Positions 16,728-25,895 of a stretch of 64,000 bases of DNA are shown here, piece after piece. Location of the stretch: contig JAYGHB010000018.1 of NCBI GenBank assembly GCA_034931985.1, forward strand, positions 4,733-68,732, read 5' to 3'. Numbering within the stretch: position 1 is the stretch's first letter; the number at the start of each line of letters is the position of its first letter. A program made the position numbers and the translations under genes. Origin of the DNA: Halotia wernerae (lineage in GTDB: Bacteria; Cyanobacteriota; Cyanobacteriia; Cyanobacteriales; Nostocaceae). Below the pieces are notes generated by a model that saw only the letters and a program-made list of their open reading frames with translations, was not told the origin of the DNA and ran no database searches.

Positions 16728-19025
16728 CTACTTATTAGGTTCAGTGAGGTTTGCTACTGCTATTACTAACTCGTCTGGCTCAATGGGCTTAGTTAGATGA
16801 GCTTGAAATCCAGCTTCTAGAGCAAGCTGACGTTCTTCATTTCTCGCAAATGCTGTTAGTGCTATAGCAGGAATTTTATCCTCTTTTCCTGCTTCTTGCG
16901 ATCGCACTTTTCTAATTAATGAATAGCCGTCTTCATCTGGCATTCCAATATCACTAATCAAAACATTGGGTTTTAATTTTGCCAGTTCTACGAGGGCTTC
17001 ACTTACGGAACTAACCGCTGTCACCTGCGCTCCCTGCTGTTCTAGAATAAAGGTTATTAACTCACGGGTATCATCATTATCATCTACAAAAAGTATTTGC
17101 AAACCGTCAAGCATCAACAGATTATTGACTTTTACTTCAATTTCACCTGTAAGTTGCTCTGGTTGCAATTCTACAATGGGCAACTCTACTGTAAATGTTG
17201 CTCCCTGTCCTTCCCCTGGGCTAACTGCGTAAACTGTACCTGAGTGCATTTCTACTAAATGGCGCACAATTGTTAATCCCAGTCCCAAGCCGCTTTCTGT
17301 TCTAGTAATTGTGCTGTCAGCTTGACGAAAACGCTCAAAGATATAAGGTAGAAATTCAGCACTGATTCCCTTACCTGTGTCAGAGATAGTAATCTGAGCA
17401 TTTGATTTTACCTGCTCTAAATGCACTTCAACCCGCCCGCCACTAGGCGTAAACTTGATGGCATTAGAAAGCAAATTCCAAACGACTTGTTGTAAGCGTT
17501 CCGCATCACCCATAACTTCACCCAATAAGGGATCAAAATGAGACTCAATTTGAATAGCTTTAATCTCTGCTGTTGGCAGCACAGCTTCTATGACTGCATT
17601 AATTACAGATACAAGGTTAATTTTACGAATATTTAGACGGACATGACCTTTGATGATGCGTGAGACATCCAGGATATCTTCAACAAGTTTCATTTGCAGT
17701 TTTGCATTTCTTTCAATTGTCTCTAGCGCCTTTGAGGTAGTTGCTTCGTCCAATTTTCCCCTACCTATTATTTGAATCCAACCCAAGATAGAGTTGAGGG
17801 GTGTGCGGAGTTCGTGGGAAATGGTCGCTAAAAACTCGTCTTTTATCCGGTTAGCTTCTTGGGCTTCTTGATAAAGCCGTGTATTATCAATGGCTAAAGC
17901 TGCGCGTTGGGCAAGTTCTTCAACCATTGCTAAATCTGCTTTTGTATATTTACGTCCTGGTTGGGCTGACGCAAATACAATTGTTCCTAGCTTTCGTTCA
18001 TGCACCAACAGTGGCACAACCATATAAGACTTAGTTTGGAGTTGGCGCAGTAGACTGAGGTGTTCTTCGTTATGTGCAGTTTTTAATAATAAGGATTCAG
18101 AAATTTCTGAAACTAGTTCCGACTCACCAGTCCGTAAAACCTCTGCTAGTCCAAAATCAGCATCAACAGCAATTGGGTAGCATCGCCGGATTTCTCTTAC
18201 CAGTGCTTCCTGTTGTGGGTCAGATGCAGCCACTATTGGGTTACTGAAGGGTAACAAATGATTTTCGATCACATCTACAATACACCAATCGGCCAGGGTA
18301 GTTACTGTCAACTGGGCAACTTTGGTTAGGGTCGTGTAGTAATCGAGGGATGAAGCCATGACATAACTTGCTTCAGCCAATAAATTAGAGCGTGTTGCAG
18401 CCAAAATGGCTGCAACACGGCCAGCTCGTTCACGAATAATTAACTCTTCGCGCTCCGATTCTAAATGCTTGCGCTTAGTAATATCACGCATAAGCCAGCG
18501 CAGAGCAACTAAATCTCCTTGTTGGTTTCGGACGTTAACTACTCTCAAAGCCACATAAAAAGGAGCTTGTGCGCGTGGTTTTAAAAGTACTTCCCACTCT
18601 ATATCTTGGTCGAACTGCTGCAACTGATTTAGGTGAGCAAAGTAAGCCTGATAATCTGACTGTGCAATGTAAGTGACAAGCGGTTTGCCAATTAAAAATC
18701 GCTGTGAGATATTGAGTAGTAACGCAGCGGCACGGTTAGCTTCCAGAATATTGCCATAGATATCGGTCATTAAGTAACCATCTGGTGCAAAATCAAATAA
18801 CTCTTGGTAGCGCTGGCGCTCTTTTTCTACTATTGCTCGTGTTGCTTCTAACTCTTCGCAAGCGATTTTCAATTCTTCTAAAGCGATTTGGAGTTCTTCA
18901 AAAGCTTCTGCTGTTGGGTTTTGTGGGGAGTTAGTCTCGGTTGCAGCACATTGCAGTAGGATTGTAACCCGCGATCGCAATTTTTCTATCTGTTGACTCA
19001 GTTCATCTACATTCATGTTGCTCAA
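16728..19025 (-). CDS. Hybrid sensor histidine kinase (PAS-GAF-HisKA-HATPase-REC)
   Basis: 765 residues, no membrane segment. Order: a coiled coil (about 5-75), a PAS domain (about 75-190; FDFAPDGYLMTDIYGNILEA), a GAF domain (about 215-385), HisKA with His404 in SHELRTPLNSILGWI, an HATPase with NLLSNAIKFTPSGG, DTGKGIS and GLGLGLTIVRHLVEMHSG, and a C-terminal receiver (ILFVDDNDDTREL) with Asp692 in ISDIGMPDEDGYS. It is a soluble phosphorelay sensor; the ligand is unknown and no chromophore-binding Cys-His pair is evident in GAF. No partner regulator is adjacent. Confidence 0.95.
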   Translation of the reverse strand: MSNMNVDELSQQIEKLRSRVTILLQCAATETNSPQNPTAEAFEELQIALEELKIACEELEATRAIVEKERQRYQELFDFAPDGYLMTDIYGNILEANRAAALLLNISQRFLIGKPLVTYIAQSDYQAYFAHLNQLQQFDQDIEWEVLLKPRAQAPFYVALRVVNVRNQQGDLVALRWLMRDITKRKHLESEREELIIRERAGRVAAILAATRSNLLAEASYVMASSLDYYTTLTKVAQLTVTTLADWCIVDVIENHLLPFSNPIVAASDPQQEALVREIRRCYPIAVDADFGLAEVLRTGESELVSEISESLLLKTAHNEEHLSLLRQLQTKSYMVVPLLVHERKLGTIVFASAQPGRKYTKADLAMVEELAQRAALAIDNTRLYQEAQEANRIKDEFLATISHELRTPLNSILGWIQIIGRGKLDEATTSKALETIERNAKLQMKLVEDILDVSRIIKGHVRLNIRKINLVSVINAVIEAVLPTAEIKAIQIESHFDPLLGEVMGDAERLQQVVWNLLSNAIKFTPSGGRVEVHLEQVKSNAQITISDTGKGISAEFLPYIFERFRQADSTITRTESGLGLGLTIVRHLVEMHSGTVYAVSPGEGQGATFTVELPIVELQPEQLTGEIEVKVNNLLMLDGLQILFVDDNDDTRELITFILEQQGAQVTAVSSVSEALVELAKLKPNVLISDIGMPDEDGYSLIRKVRSQEAGKEDKIPAIALTAFARNEERQLALEAGFQAHLTKPIEPDELVIAVANLTEPNK

Positions 19026-19308
19026 CCCGCAAAACTATAAAGCATACGCAGAGGCGGGAGTAATAATTCAACGCCAGTATTACCCGTAACCCAAATCGAA
19101 TATCAGAAGTTTTAATTTAGGCAATTATCTAAAAACATACAGGTTTCTTTCTGCCCCTGCATCTTACCGAGGTGTCATAAAAATGCTAGGAACACAATTG
19201 AGAGGCGCTATATTGACTTTTGTTCTTAAAAGCTATAGATCTTTTTAAGAGGCTAATTGATATAAATTTGCAAAAATATTGCGAATTGTTCTGAATGGAG
19301 AGTTATAA

Positions 19309-20280
19309 ATGAGTGTGAGCAAAAAGGGTTTATTGGGTGCTGGCGCGGCATTTGTAGCGCTTACAGGTTTAGTAGTTAGCACCTTTGGGGAAATGCCGGC
19401 TGTTGCTAAACCTACAAACAATCAACAGGCATCAACCTTGATTGCCCAAAATCAAAAGACTTTAAGAATAGCCTTTCCTAAACGGGGTGAAATCACAGAT
19501 GCCCAAAATAAGGCAAATGCGGTGGCAGCTTTTTTGTCTAAACAACTGGGAATGCCAGTTCAGGCAATTGTAGCTGATGAAACAGCAGCGGTGGAAGCCT
19601 TAAGAGCAGGTCGAGTTGATGCAGCTTTTTTGAGTAGTCGTCCGGCGTTGAAAGCTGAACAGTTGGCAAATGCTCGGTTGTATTTGGCAGAGGTGCGTCC
19701 TAACTACTCTGGAGGTCACACTTATAGCTCAATATTTGTAGTCCCCAAAAAGAGTTCTTTAACATCCAAAAATTCTCCCAAAACTACCCTAGAACAATTG
19801 CGGGGTAAAAGAATGGCGTTTGTTTCTCCGACTTCTGGTTCAGGGTTTATTTTCCCTGTAGGTGAACTGGTGAAACAGGGATTTGTGCCTAACCGCGATC
19901 GCTTGGATGGTTTCTTTGGTCAAGTTGCTTACGGCGGTAACTACTCAGGTGCTTTACAAGCAGTTCTGCGTGGTCAAGCAGATGCCGCTGCGGTGTCAGA
20001 ATATGCTCTCAACCCCCCGTATGTAACCTCAGAAGAAAAAAGCCAATTGCGAGTTCTTTATGCAATTAAAGGTGTACCTGCCCACGGTATTGTTATTGAT
20101 GACAGCGTTCCGGCTCCCATGCGAGAAAAATTGATCACTGCATTAATGCAATTGAATCAATCGCCAAACAACGAGTTGCTCAAAGACTTGTCCAATGCCA
20201 CAAATTTGGTGAAAGTTGATCATGATAGTCACTTAGCACCAATCCGTGATGCTCTCCAGCGTGTTGGTATCAAACCATAA
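19309..20280 (+). CDS. phnD: Phosphonate/phosphite ABC transporter, substrate-binding protein
   Basis: 323 residues with an N-terminal signal peptide (KKGLLGAGAAFVALTGLVVS ... AVAKP), so periplasmic. LRIAFPKRGEITDAQNKANA, VEALRAGRVDAAFLSSRPAL and GKRMAFVSPTSGSGFIFPVG are typical of the PhnD/PtxB family. It is the first gene of a three-gene import operon with the ATPase 98 bases and the permease about 900 bases downstream. Phosphonate, phosphite and hypophosphite binders look alike at this level, and no phn lyase or ptxD gene is present here, so the substrate is open. Confidence 0.88.
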   Translation: MSVSKKGLLGAGAAFVALTGLVVSTFGEMPAVAKPTNNQQASTLIAQNQKTLRIAFPKRGEITDAQNKANAVAAFLSKQLGMPVQAIVADETAAVEALRAGRVDAAFLSSRPALKAEQLANARLYLAEVRPNYSGGHTYSSIFVVPKKSSLTSKNSPKTTLEQLRGKRMAFVSPTSGSGFIFPVGELVKQGFVPNRDRLDGFFGQVAYGGNYSGALQAVLRGQADAAAVSEYALNPPYVTSEEKSQLRVLYAIKGVPAHGIVIDDSVPAPMREKLITALMQLNQSPNNELLKDLSNATNLVKVDHDSHLAPIRDALQRVGIKP

Positions 20281-20378
20281 GAAAAGTGCTGAATTATGGA
20301 GTTAGGAGTTATTTTCAACTCTTAACTCTTAACTTTTACAAACTACTAACGAACCGATGAAATTGACCGAGGCTGAGG

Positions 20379-21113
20379 ATGAGTGATTATGTTATTGAGT
20401 GTCGTAACCTAGAGGCAGCTTACGCTGCATCTCTCAATCGTCCTATCCTCAAGGGAATTAATTGCCAGATCAAACGAGGTGAATTTGTCGTTTTATTGGG
20501 ACTTAATGGCGCAGGTAAATCTACTTTATTGCGATCGCTGGTGGGATTAATAGAACCAGTGGGAGGAGAAATTCGCATTAATGGCATGACAGTAACTCCC
20601 CGAACACTGCCCAAAATTCGCCGTAACATTGGCATGTTGTTTCAGGGTGGCGGATTGATTCGGCAATTATCAGCACTGGAAAATGTCTTGTGCGGACGGT
20701 TGGGTGTCAGGACAACTTGGCAGACTTTGTTAGGTTTTCCCAAACGCGATCGCCTGTTAGCCCTAGAGTTATTAGAACAGTTAGGTTTAAGAGAACTAGC
20801 CGATCAAAAAACTAGCAAACTCAGTGGAGGACAGCAACAAAGAGTAGCGATCGCTCGTGCTTTAATTCAATCACCGCAAATTCTCTTAGCCGATGAACCC
20901 ATTACAGGATTAGATGTTGTGGCATCTCAACAAGTAATGCAGACTTTATCTAATTTGCACACCCAGCAAGGCATGACTATTGTGGCAGTATTGCACGATT
21001 TAGGCATAGCTGCAAAATACGCCCAGCGAGCGATCGTCTTAGATGCTGGACGTGTAGTTTATGACGGCATTTGTGACAACTTACAAGCCCAATTTGCTAA
21101 TGCTTCGATGTGA
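20379..21113 (+). CDS. phnC: Phosphonate/phosphite ABC transporter, ATP-binding protein
   Basis: 244 residues. Walker A GLNGAGKSTLLRSL, signature LSGGQQQRVAIARAL, Walker B ILLADEPITGLD and the switch His in AVLHDLG are all present. Together with the PhnD-like binder upstream and the PhnE-like permease downstream this is the energy-coupling subunit at the inner face of the plasma membrane. Confidence 0.92.
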   Translation: MSDYVIECRNLEAAYAASLNRPILKGINCQIKRGEFVVLLGLNGAGKSTLLRSLVGLIEPVGGEIRINGMTVTPRTLPKIRRNIGMLFQGGGLIRQLSALENVLCGRLGVRTTWQTLLGFPKRDRLLALELLEQLGLRELADQKTSKLSGGQQQRVAIARALIQSPQILLADEPITGLDVVASQQVMQTLSNLHTQQGMTIVAVLHDLGIAAKYAQRAIVLDAGRVVYDGICDNLQAQFANASM

Positions 21114-21198
21114 AAGGGACTAGGGACTAGAGAAAAAGAATAAGAATCAATGCCCACTTGCCCTGAGCGTAGCCGAAGGGATACCCATTTTATAAAAT

Positions 21199-21993
21199 AT
21201 GAATTACTTATTTAATTTAAAACTTTTACGTCGCTACCCTTGGGTAATTACCTTACTGATTCTCTTAATTATTTTTGGAGTTTACGGTTGGGCTTTGCAA
21301 GGTCTGAAACTTGACTTTGAACTGCTGAAATCTAGCTGGCCTTACATTACTGATTTTATATCCCGGTTATTTCCTCCTGATTTAACAGTTGTAGATATAG
21401 CAATTAAGGCACTAATTGAAACTGTGCAGATGTCAATATGGGGAACTAGCATTGGAGCAATTCTTTCTTTGCCTATTGCTGTAGCTAGCGCCACCAACGT
21501 TGCTCCCCAATGGTTGCGATCGCTAGCTAATTTACTGCAAAATACTGTGCGTTCTGTCCCTTCGATTATTCTAGGGCTAATTTTTGTCGCCGCCACCGGA
21601 TTAGGCGCACCCGCAGGTACTTTGGCTTTAGCAATCTATACTATCGGCTACCTTGCCAAATTTTATCAACAAGCAATTGAAGCAGTTGATGCTCGTTCTC
21701 TTGAATCTTTGCAAGTTATGGGAGCCTCTAGATTACAAATTGCTCAATACGGTATTTTACCCCAAGTACTACCCCTAGGATTGGGTTATACCTTGTGGAT
21801 GTTTGAGTACAATATTCGTGCTGCTTCTGTTTTGGGTGTAGTTGGTGCAGGTGGTATTGGCTTTCAGTTAAAAAATTATATTGACGGTTTTGAGTACACC
21901 AAGGCAACAACCATGATGTTGGTACTGCTGGTAGTGGTTACGGTAATTGATTCTTTCAGCAGCCAATTACGCCGTCGGCTCGATTCGATGTGA
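21199..21993 (+). CDS. phnE: Phosphonate/phosphite ABC transporter, permease
   Basis: 264 residues with about six hydrophobic segments (first WVITLLILLIIFGVYGWAL). The EAA loop that docks the ATPase reads SLQVMGASRLQIAQYGILPQ, and FEYNIRAASVLGVVGAGGIG is typical of PhnE. In the 85-base gap from phnC lies the dispersed CCCTGAGCGTAGCCGAAGGG palindrome, ending 21180. Third and last gene of the operon. Confidence 0.92.
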   Translation: MNYLFNLKLLRRYPWVITLLILLIIFGVYGWALQGLKLDFELLKSSWPYITDFISRLFPPDLTVVDIAIKALIETVQMSIWGTSIGAILSLPIAVASATNVAPQWLRSLANLLQNTVRSVPSIILGLIFVAATGLGAPAGTLALAIYTIGYLAKFYQQAIEAVDARSLESLQVMGASRLQIAQYGILPQVLPLGLGYTLWMFEYNIRAASVLGVVGAGGIGFQLKNYIDGFEYTKATTMMLVLLVVVTVIDSFSSQLRRRLDSM

Positions 21994-22000
21994 CTGCGAA

Positions 22001-22054
22001 TCTCCAGCAAAAATTAACTAACGTAGATCTTCAGCAAAAATTAACTAACGTAGA
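22001..22054 (+). repeat. 27-bp tandem duplication after phnE
   Basis: TCTCCAGCAAAAATTAACTA then ACGTAGA (22001-22027) is repeated at 22028-22054 with one C-to-T change. It starts eight bases past the phnE stop, in a gap between convergent genes. Recent duplication; no function seen. Confidence 0.85.
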
Positions 22055-22159
22055 GTAGTTCAAGTGGAGAGAAAAAGTCGATCTATCAAGGGGTTGAGGC
22101 TTTTTTCGGATGTTTTTACAATTTAAAGGTTTGGAGTTTCGCACTGGAAACTAGCTAGA

Positions 22160-23059
22160 TTAATCTGCCTGAAGATTAAAAAAGGTTAATTCTGGCGGAC
22201 AGAATAAACGTATTGGTGCAATACTCATTCCAATGCCAGGATTGACATAAAGTTGATTACCAGGTTCGCCGAAACCCTTTGCCCAACCGTCGGCGTAAAC
22301 TTTATCTTTTTGTGTAAACCTCAACCACGACCACTGTGGCAAACCTGGTACTCGTACCTGTCCTCCATGAGTATGTCCCGCTACCGCTAAGGAGGCTGAG
22401 TTGGCAGGAAATTTCTCAAATGAGTCTGGATTGTGCATCATCGTGATTCTAGGGCTGCTATTTGGTACATTGCTCAAAGCTTGCTCAGGGTCATCCCGAT
22501 TTGCCCATAGCGAACCTACCCCAACTAGATATAAAGTATCGTCACTATTTGGCAGTTGCAGTTGAACTGACTCATTCTCTAATACTTTAATACCTGCTGA
22601 TTCTAATGCCGTTTTCAAACGTTCGGCTTCTTCTGTTTTAGGTGGTGCAGACCTACTACTCATGCCGTAGTCATGATTACCCAGCACTGCATAGGTAGGT
22701 ATGTCCGCTTCGATCAGAGGACGGACTATATCTACTGCTGTTTCGATCTCTGGTTTGATATTAGAGCCTGGATGATAAATAAAGTCGCCAGTGATCAATA
22801 CTACAGCAGGTTTTGCCTCAACCAATTTAGCCACGCTGCGACGAGCAGTACCGCGATTGTCGCCCCATAATCCAATTTGGAAATCTGAGATTTGTCCGAT
22901 TTGCTTACCTTGCCAAGATGGAGGAAGGTTGGAAATTTTTGCAGTTTCGGTTTCAATGTTGAGTAAGCGGGGTTCGATAAAACTCCAGATTACCATTAGC
23001 GCGATCGCGCCTACTAATCCTAAAATAGGATATTTTAGTTTGTGAGAGATATTTTTCAT
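22160..23059 (-). CDS. Membrane-anchored metallophosphoesterase
   Basis: 299 residues. An N-terminal helix (YPILGLVGAIALMVIWSF) anchors a calcineurin-like domain with the blocks ISDFQIG, VLITGDFIYH, AVLGNHDYG, MMHNPDSFEKFP and AVAGHTHGGQVRVPG, resembling the YkuE/YaeI group. The first block has Gln where the usual motif is DxH, so one metal ligand differs. Substrate unknown; YaeI relatives act on lipid-linked or cyclic phosphates. It is convergent with the phosphonate operon, which may hint at phosphorus metabolism, but that is only proximity. Confidence 0.88.
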   Translation of the reverse strand: MKNISHKLKYPILGLVGAIALMVIWSFIEPRLLNIETETAKISNLPPSWQGKQIGQISDFQIGLWGDNRGTARRSVAKLVEAKPAVVLITGDFIYHPGSNIKPEIETAVDIVRPLIEADIPTYAVLGNHDYGMSSRSAPPKTEEAERLKTALESAGIKVLENESVQLQLPNSDDTLYLVGVGSLWANRDDPEQALSNVPNSSPRITMMHNPDSFEKFPANSASLAVAGHTHGGQVRVPGLPQWSWLRFTQKDKVYADGWAKGFGEPGNQLYVNPGIGMSIAPIRLFCPPELTFFNLQAD

Positions 23060-23485
23060 GATTAAAAAAGTTTGATAGATTACACAATGTCAAATTTTTC
23101 ACTGTTGTTTGTCATTAAAACAACAGATAGGCTCAAAATAATATTACCTAGAAATTGATAGTTATTGGTAATCTAGTTAGCTAGTTTTAAATTGATAAGT
23201 AGCTAACACAAAAATATCAATTAAATTTTATTTTGATAACTATCTGTAGTTAGATTGTTTAGCTTTGAAACTTTTTGCTATTACTGTTCTTCAGATAGAT
23301 GATTTTCATTCTATAAGATGAGAATATTGTCTAGGAAGTATTCAAATTTTGCTGATTTAAATTTGACTCAACAAGCTTTTTCACATTAGCTAGAGACTGC
23401 TGGTAAGCAAATTCTAGCTAAACGCTTAGAAAGCGCGCTGCTTCACCAAACCCTTACCTAATACATATCAATTATTGAATTAACT
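23060..23485. other. Divergent intergenic region, no gene
   Basis: AT-rich spacer between the divergent metallophosphoesterase and DUF421 genes. It should hold both promoters. I see short repeats of the ATTGATAGTTATTGG and TTTTGATAACTATCTG kind but no clear operator, terminator or RNA gene. Confidence 0.5.
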
Positions 23486-24010
23486 ATGATTGAAAATCCT
23501 TTTATTAACACCATTATTTTGGGAACTATTGCCTATGTTGCCATAATTTTTATGCTACGCATATCTGGCAAACGCACCCTGGCAAAATGGAATTCTTTTG
23601 ATTTTGTAGTTACCATTTCCTTCGGCTCAATTTTATCAAGTATTCTGTTATCAACAAAAGATACTTTTGGTACGGGAATTTTAAGTTTTGGTTTATTGGT
23701 ATTGTTTCAGTATGTTCTCACCTGGATTTCGGTACGTTCTTCTTTGGTACAAAAATTAGTCAAAGCCGAACCAGCATTATTGCTTTACAAAGGTAAACTC
23801 AAGCAAGATGTACTCAAGCGAGAACGAATAGCAGAAGGCGAAGTTTTAGCAGCATTACGCTCTAATGGTGTGGGTGCAATTGAAGGTGCGGATGCGGTGG
23901 TTTTAGAAACAGATGGTAGCTTTAGCGTGATTAAAGATTTAAGCAATAGTACAGCTTCGGCTCTTAAAGATGTCAAAGAATTTGATCGCAGCACTACAGC
24001 TCACACTTAA
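23486..24010 (+). CDS. DUF421 (YetF-type) membrane protein
   Basis: 174 residues. Two or three membrane helices (NTIILGTIAYVAIIFMLRI; ILSFGLLVLFQYVLTW) with the family's SGKRTLAKWNSFDFVVTISF between them, then a small soluble domain with KGKLKQDVLKRERIAEGEVL and AALRSNGVGAIEGADAVVLE. Role unknown; in Bacillus, YetF-like proteins are linked to spores and the envelope. Complete at both ends. Confidence 0.88.
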   Translation: MIENPFINTIILGTIAYVAIIFMLRISGKRTLAKWNSFDFVVTISFGSILSSILLSTKDTFGTGILSFGLLVLFQYVLTWISVRSSLVQKLVKAEPALLLYKGKLKQDVLKRERIAEGEVLAALRSNGVGAIEGADAVVLETDGSFSVIKDLSNSTASALKDVKEFDRSTTAHT

Positions 24011-24192
24011 TTCTTTGTTTTCATTTTACTTGAAAGCGCTCAGCAAGTTGTCGTTGTGACCCTTGTTTCAGTTTATACGCATCAATGACGCGTTGGCGTC
24101 AATCAATTGAGTAGGCGGCTGGCATAAGTATGAGTTGTATCAGTGTTTTTCTTGCTTATACAAGTTTACTCACTTTGTGGTCTACCCAACTG

Positions 24193-24333
24193 ATACCAAT
24201 TTGAAAAATGATCGCTACAAATGTAGGTTGGGTTGAGGGACGAAACCCAACGCCTCAAAAGCTTGTATATGTTGGGTTTCACTTCGTTCTACCCAACCTA
24301 CACATCTGTCCCATTCTTTTCTTGAATTGGTAT
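24193..24333. mobile_element. Nested inverted-repeat (MITE-like) elements
   Basis: Outer arms ATACCAATT (24193-24201) and AATTGGTAT (24325-24333) enclose inner arms TGTAGGTTGGGT (24222-24233) and ACCCAACCTACA (24291-24302), each perfect. The inner core also carries GAAACCCAACG and GTTGGGTTTC. These are dispersed, non-coding repeat types seen across cyanobacteria. They fill most of the 24011-24411 gap, and the open frame 24208-24402 is an artefact of them. Confidence 0.75.
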
Positions 24334-24411
24334 GAAAACCGCTGTAACCGAACAGTATTGCCCTGTCTCCTGCCTATGTATGAGAAGATAAGTAGAAATT
24401 AATCATGAGTC

Positions 24412-25827
24412 TTGCAATTTAGTGTGAGAAAATCATTTTTCAAGCTTGGCGCTGTTTTTTGGATGATTAGCATCAGCGCCTTAATCTTGTTTGGATGCAG
24501 TAGTTTAAGACATACGTTGTTTCAGTCGGGAGTTTTCGATCTGGGAATATACGATCAGGTCGTTTACTTAATGAGTCAAGGACAACCGCCAATCTCCTCT
24601 TTTTTAGGCTTTCATCACATGGGCAATCATGCAGCCTGGGCAGTTTATCCATTGGCTTTACTGTACAAGATTTACCCCAGCTCTTACTGGTTATTAGCTG
24701 TACAAGCAACAGCATTGGCTTTGGGTGCTTTACCTACTTGGTATCTTGCCCGTCAAGCAGGGTTAAAGGAAAGCCAAGCAGTCACAATGTCAGCAGTTTA
24801 CCTGCTGTATCCCCTAATTTTTAATGTCAATTTATTTGAATTTCACCCGGAAGTGATGGCTGTCCCGGTCTTGTTGGGGGTAGTTTTAGCGGCACGATTA
24901 GGTAAAGTAGGGTGGTTTTGTTTAGGCACTATTTTTATTTTGGGTTGTAAAGCTGTTTTATCACTGACAGTAGCGGCTATGGGCTTTTGGCTGCTGGTAT
25001 TTGAAAAGCGGCATGTATGCGGTGCGATCGCCTTAATTGCTGGTATCATCTGGTTTTTGATTGCTAGTCAGGTAATTATTCCCTTGTTTAGTAATGATGA
25101 AGTAGCAGCAGTATCACGTTACAGCTATCTAGGTGATTCAGTTTTAGAGATTGCCAGGAATTTGTTGCTGCAACCCCAGTTGGTATTGAGCAGGATATTT
25201 TCGCTAGATACTATAGGATATCTGGCACTATTAATTGCACCTGTAATTTGGGGACTTGCACCAAAACAGTTAACTCCTTTAGTAAGTGCGATCCCCGCTT
25301 TGGCGTTGAACATTCTTTCTGACAAGCAGGCACAAAGAGATTTAATCCACCAATATTCTTTACCAATTTTGCCTTTCTTGATCCTAGCCGTCATTGCCAG
25401 CCTGAGCGCTGGTAGAGGATGGCTCAAAAATAGACAGGCAATTATTTTGTGGGCTTTGCTGGCTTTTATGGTGTTAGGAAAGTATAGCTATTTTTGGTCA
25501 CAATACCTGAGATCAATAGATACTTGGCAAGCAACACGGCAAGCGATCGCTCAAATTCATACCAAAGGCGCTGTTTTAACTACTCACAGTATTGCCCCAC
25601 ATTTAACCCATCGGTCTTCTGTTCAATTCGTAGACGATTTAAGTGGTTCACCACCTGATTTCAAGCAATTTGAGTACATCTTACTGAATGTCCGTCACCC
25701 AGATGGTACTCATAATCCTGAATTTGCTAACAAGTTAGTTAATCAATTGAGAAATGATAATTATTTTAAAATGACTTATCGACACGATGATGTTTATTTA
25801 TTTGTGAATAATTCTTCAATCAAATAA
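24412..25827 (+). CDS. DUF2079 polytopic membrane protein
   Basis: 471 residues with about ten hydrophobic segments. HTLFQSGVFDLGIYDQVVY, SFLGFHHMGNHAAW and FNVNLFEFHPEVMAVPVLLG are the conserved stretches of DUF2079, a GT-C-like family of putative glycosyltransferases. The start is uncertain: TTG at 24412 or GTG at 24424, both without a good RBS. It heads the glycosyltransferase block that runs to 31223. Donor and acceptor are unknown. Confidence 0.82.
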   Translation: MQFSVRKSFFKLGAVFWMISISALILFGCSSLRHTLFQSGVFDLGIYDQVVYLMSQGQPPISSFLGFHHMGNHAAWAVYPLALLYKIYPSSYWLLAVQATALALGALPTWYLARQAGLKESQAVTMSAVYLLYPLIFNVNLFEFHPEVMAVPVLLGVVLAARLGKVGWFCLGTIFILGCKAVLSLTVAAMGFWLLVFEKRHVCGAIALIAGIIWFLIASQVIIPLFSNDEVAAVSRYSYLGDSVLEIARNLLLQPQLVLSRIFSLDTIGYLALLIAPVIWGLAPKQLTPLVSAIPALALNILSDKQAQRDLIHQYSLPILPFLILAVIASLSAGRGWLKNRQAIILWALLAFMVLGKYSYFWSQYLRSIDTWQATRQAIAQIHTKGAVLTTHSIAPHLTHRSSVQFVDDLSGSPPDFKQFEYILLNVRHPDGTHNPEFANKLVNQLRNDNYFKMTYRHDDVYLFVNNSSIK

Positions 25828-25895
25828 TGTGTTTTTTGCTTCTTCTCGCTACCTACAAGAGCAAAAATATTACATTCAATTAGTTTAATAATATT

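Noticed and set aside
24208..24402. 64-codon frame before the DUF2079 gene
   Set aside because: Coincides with the nested inverted-repeat elements; no domain or RBS.
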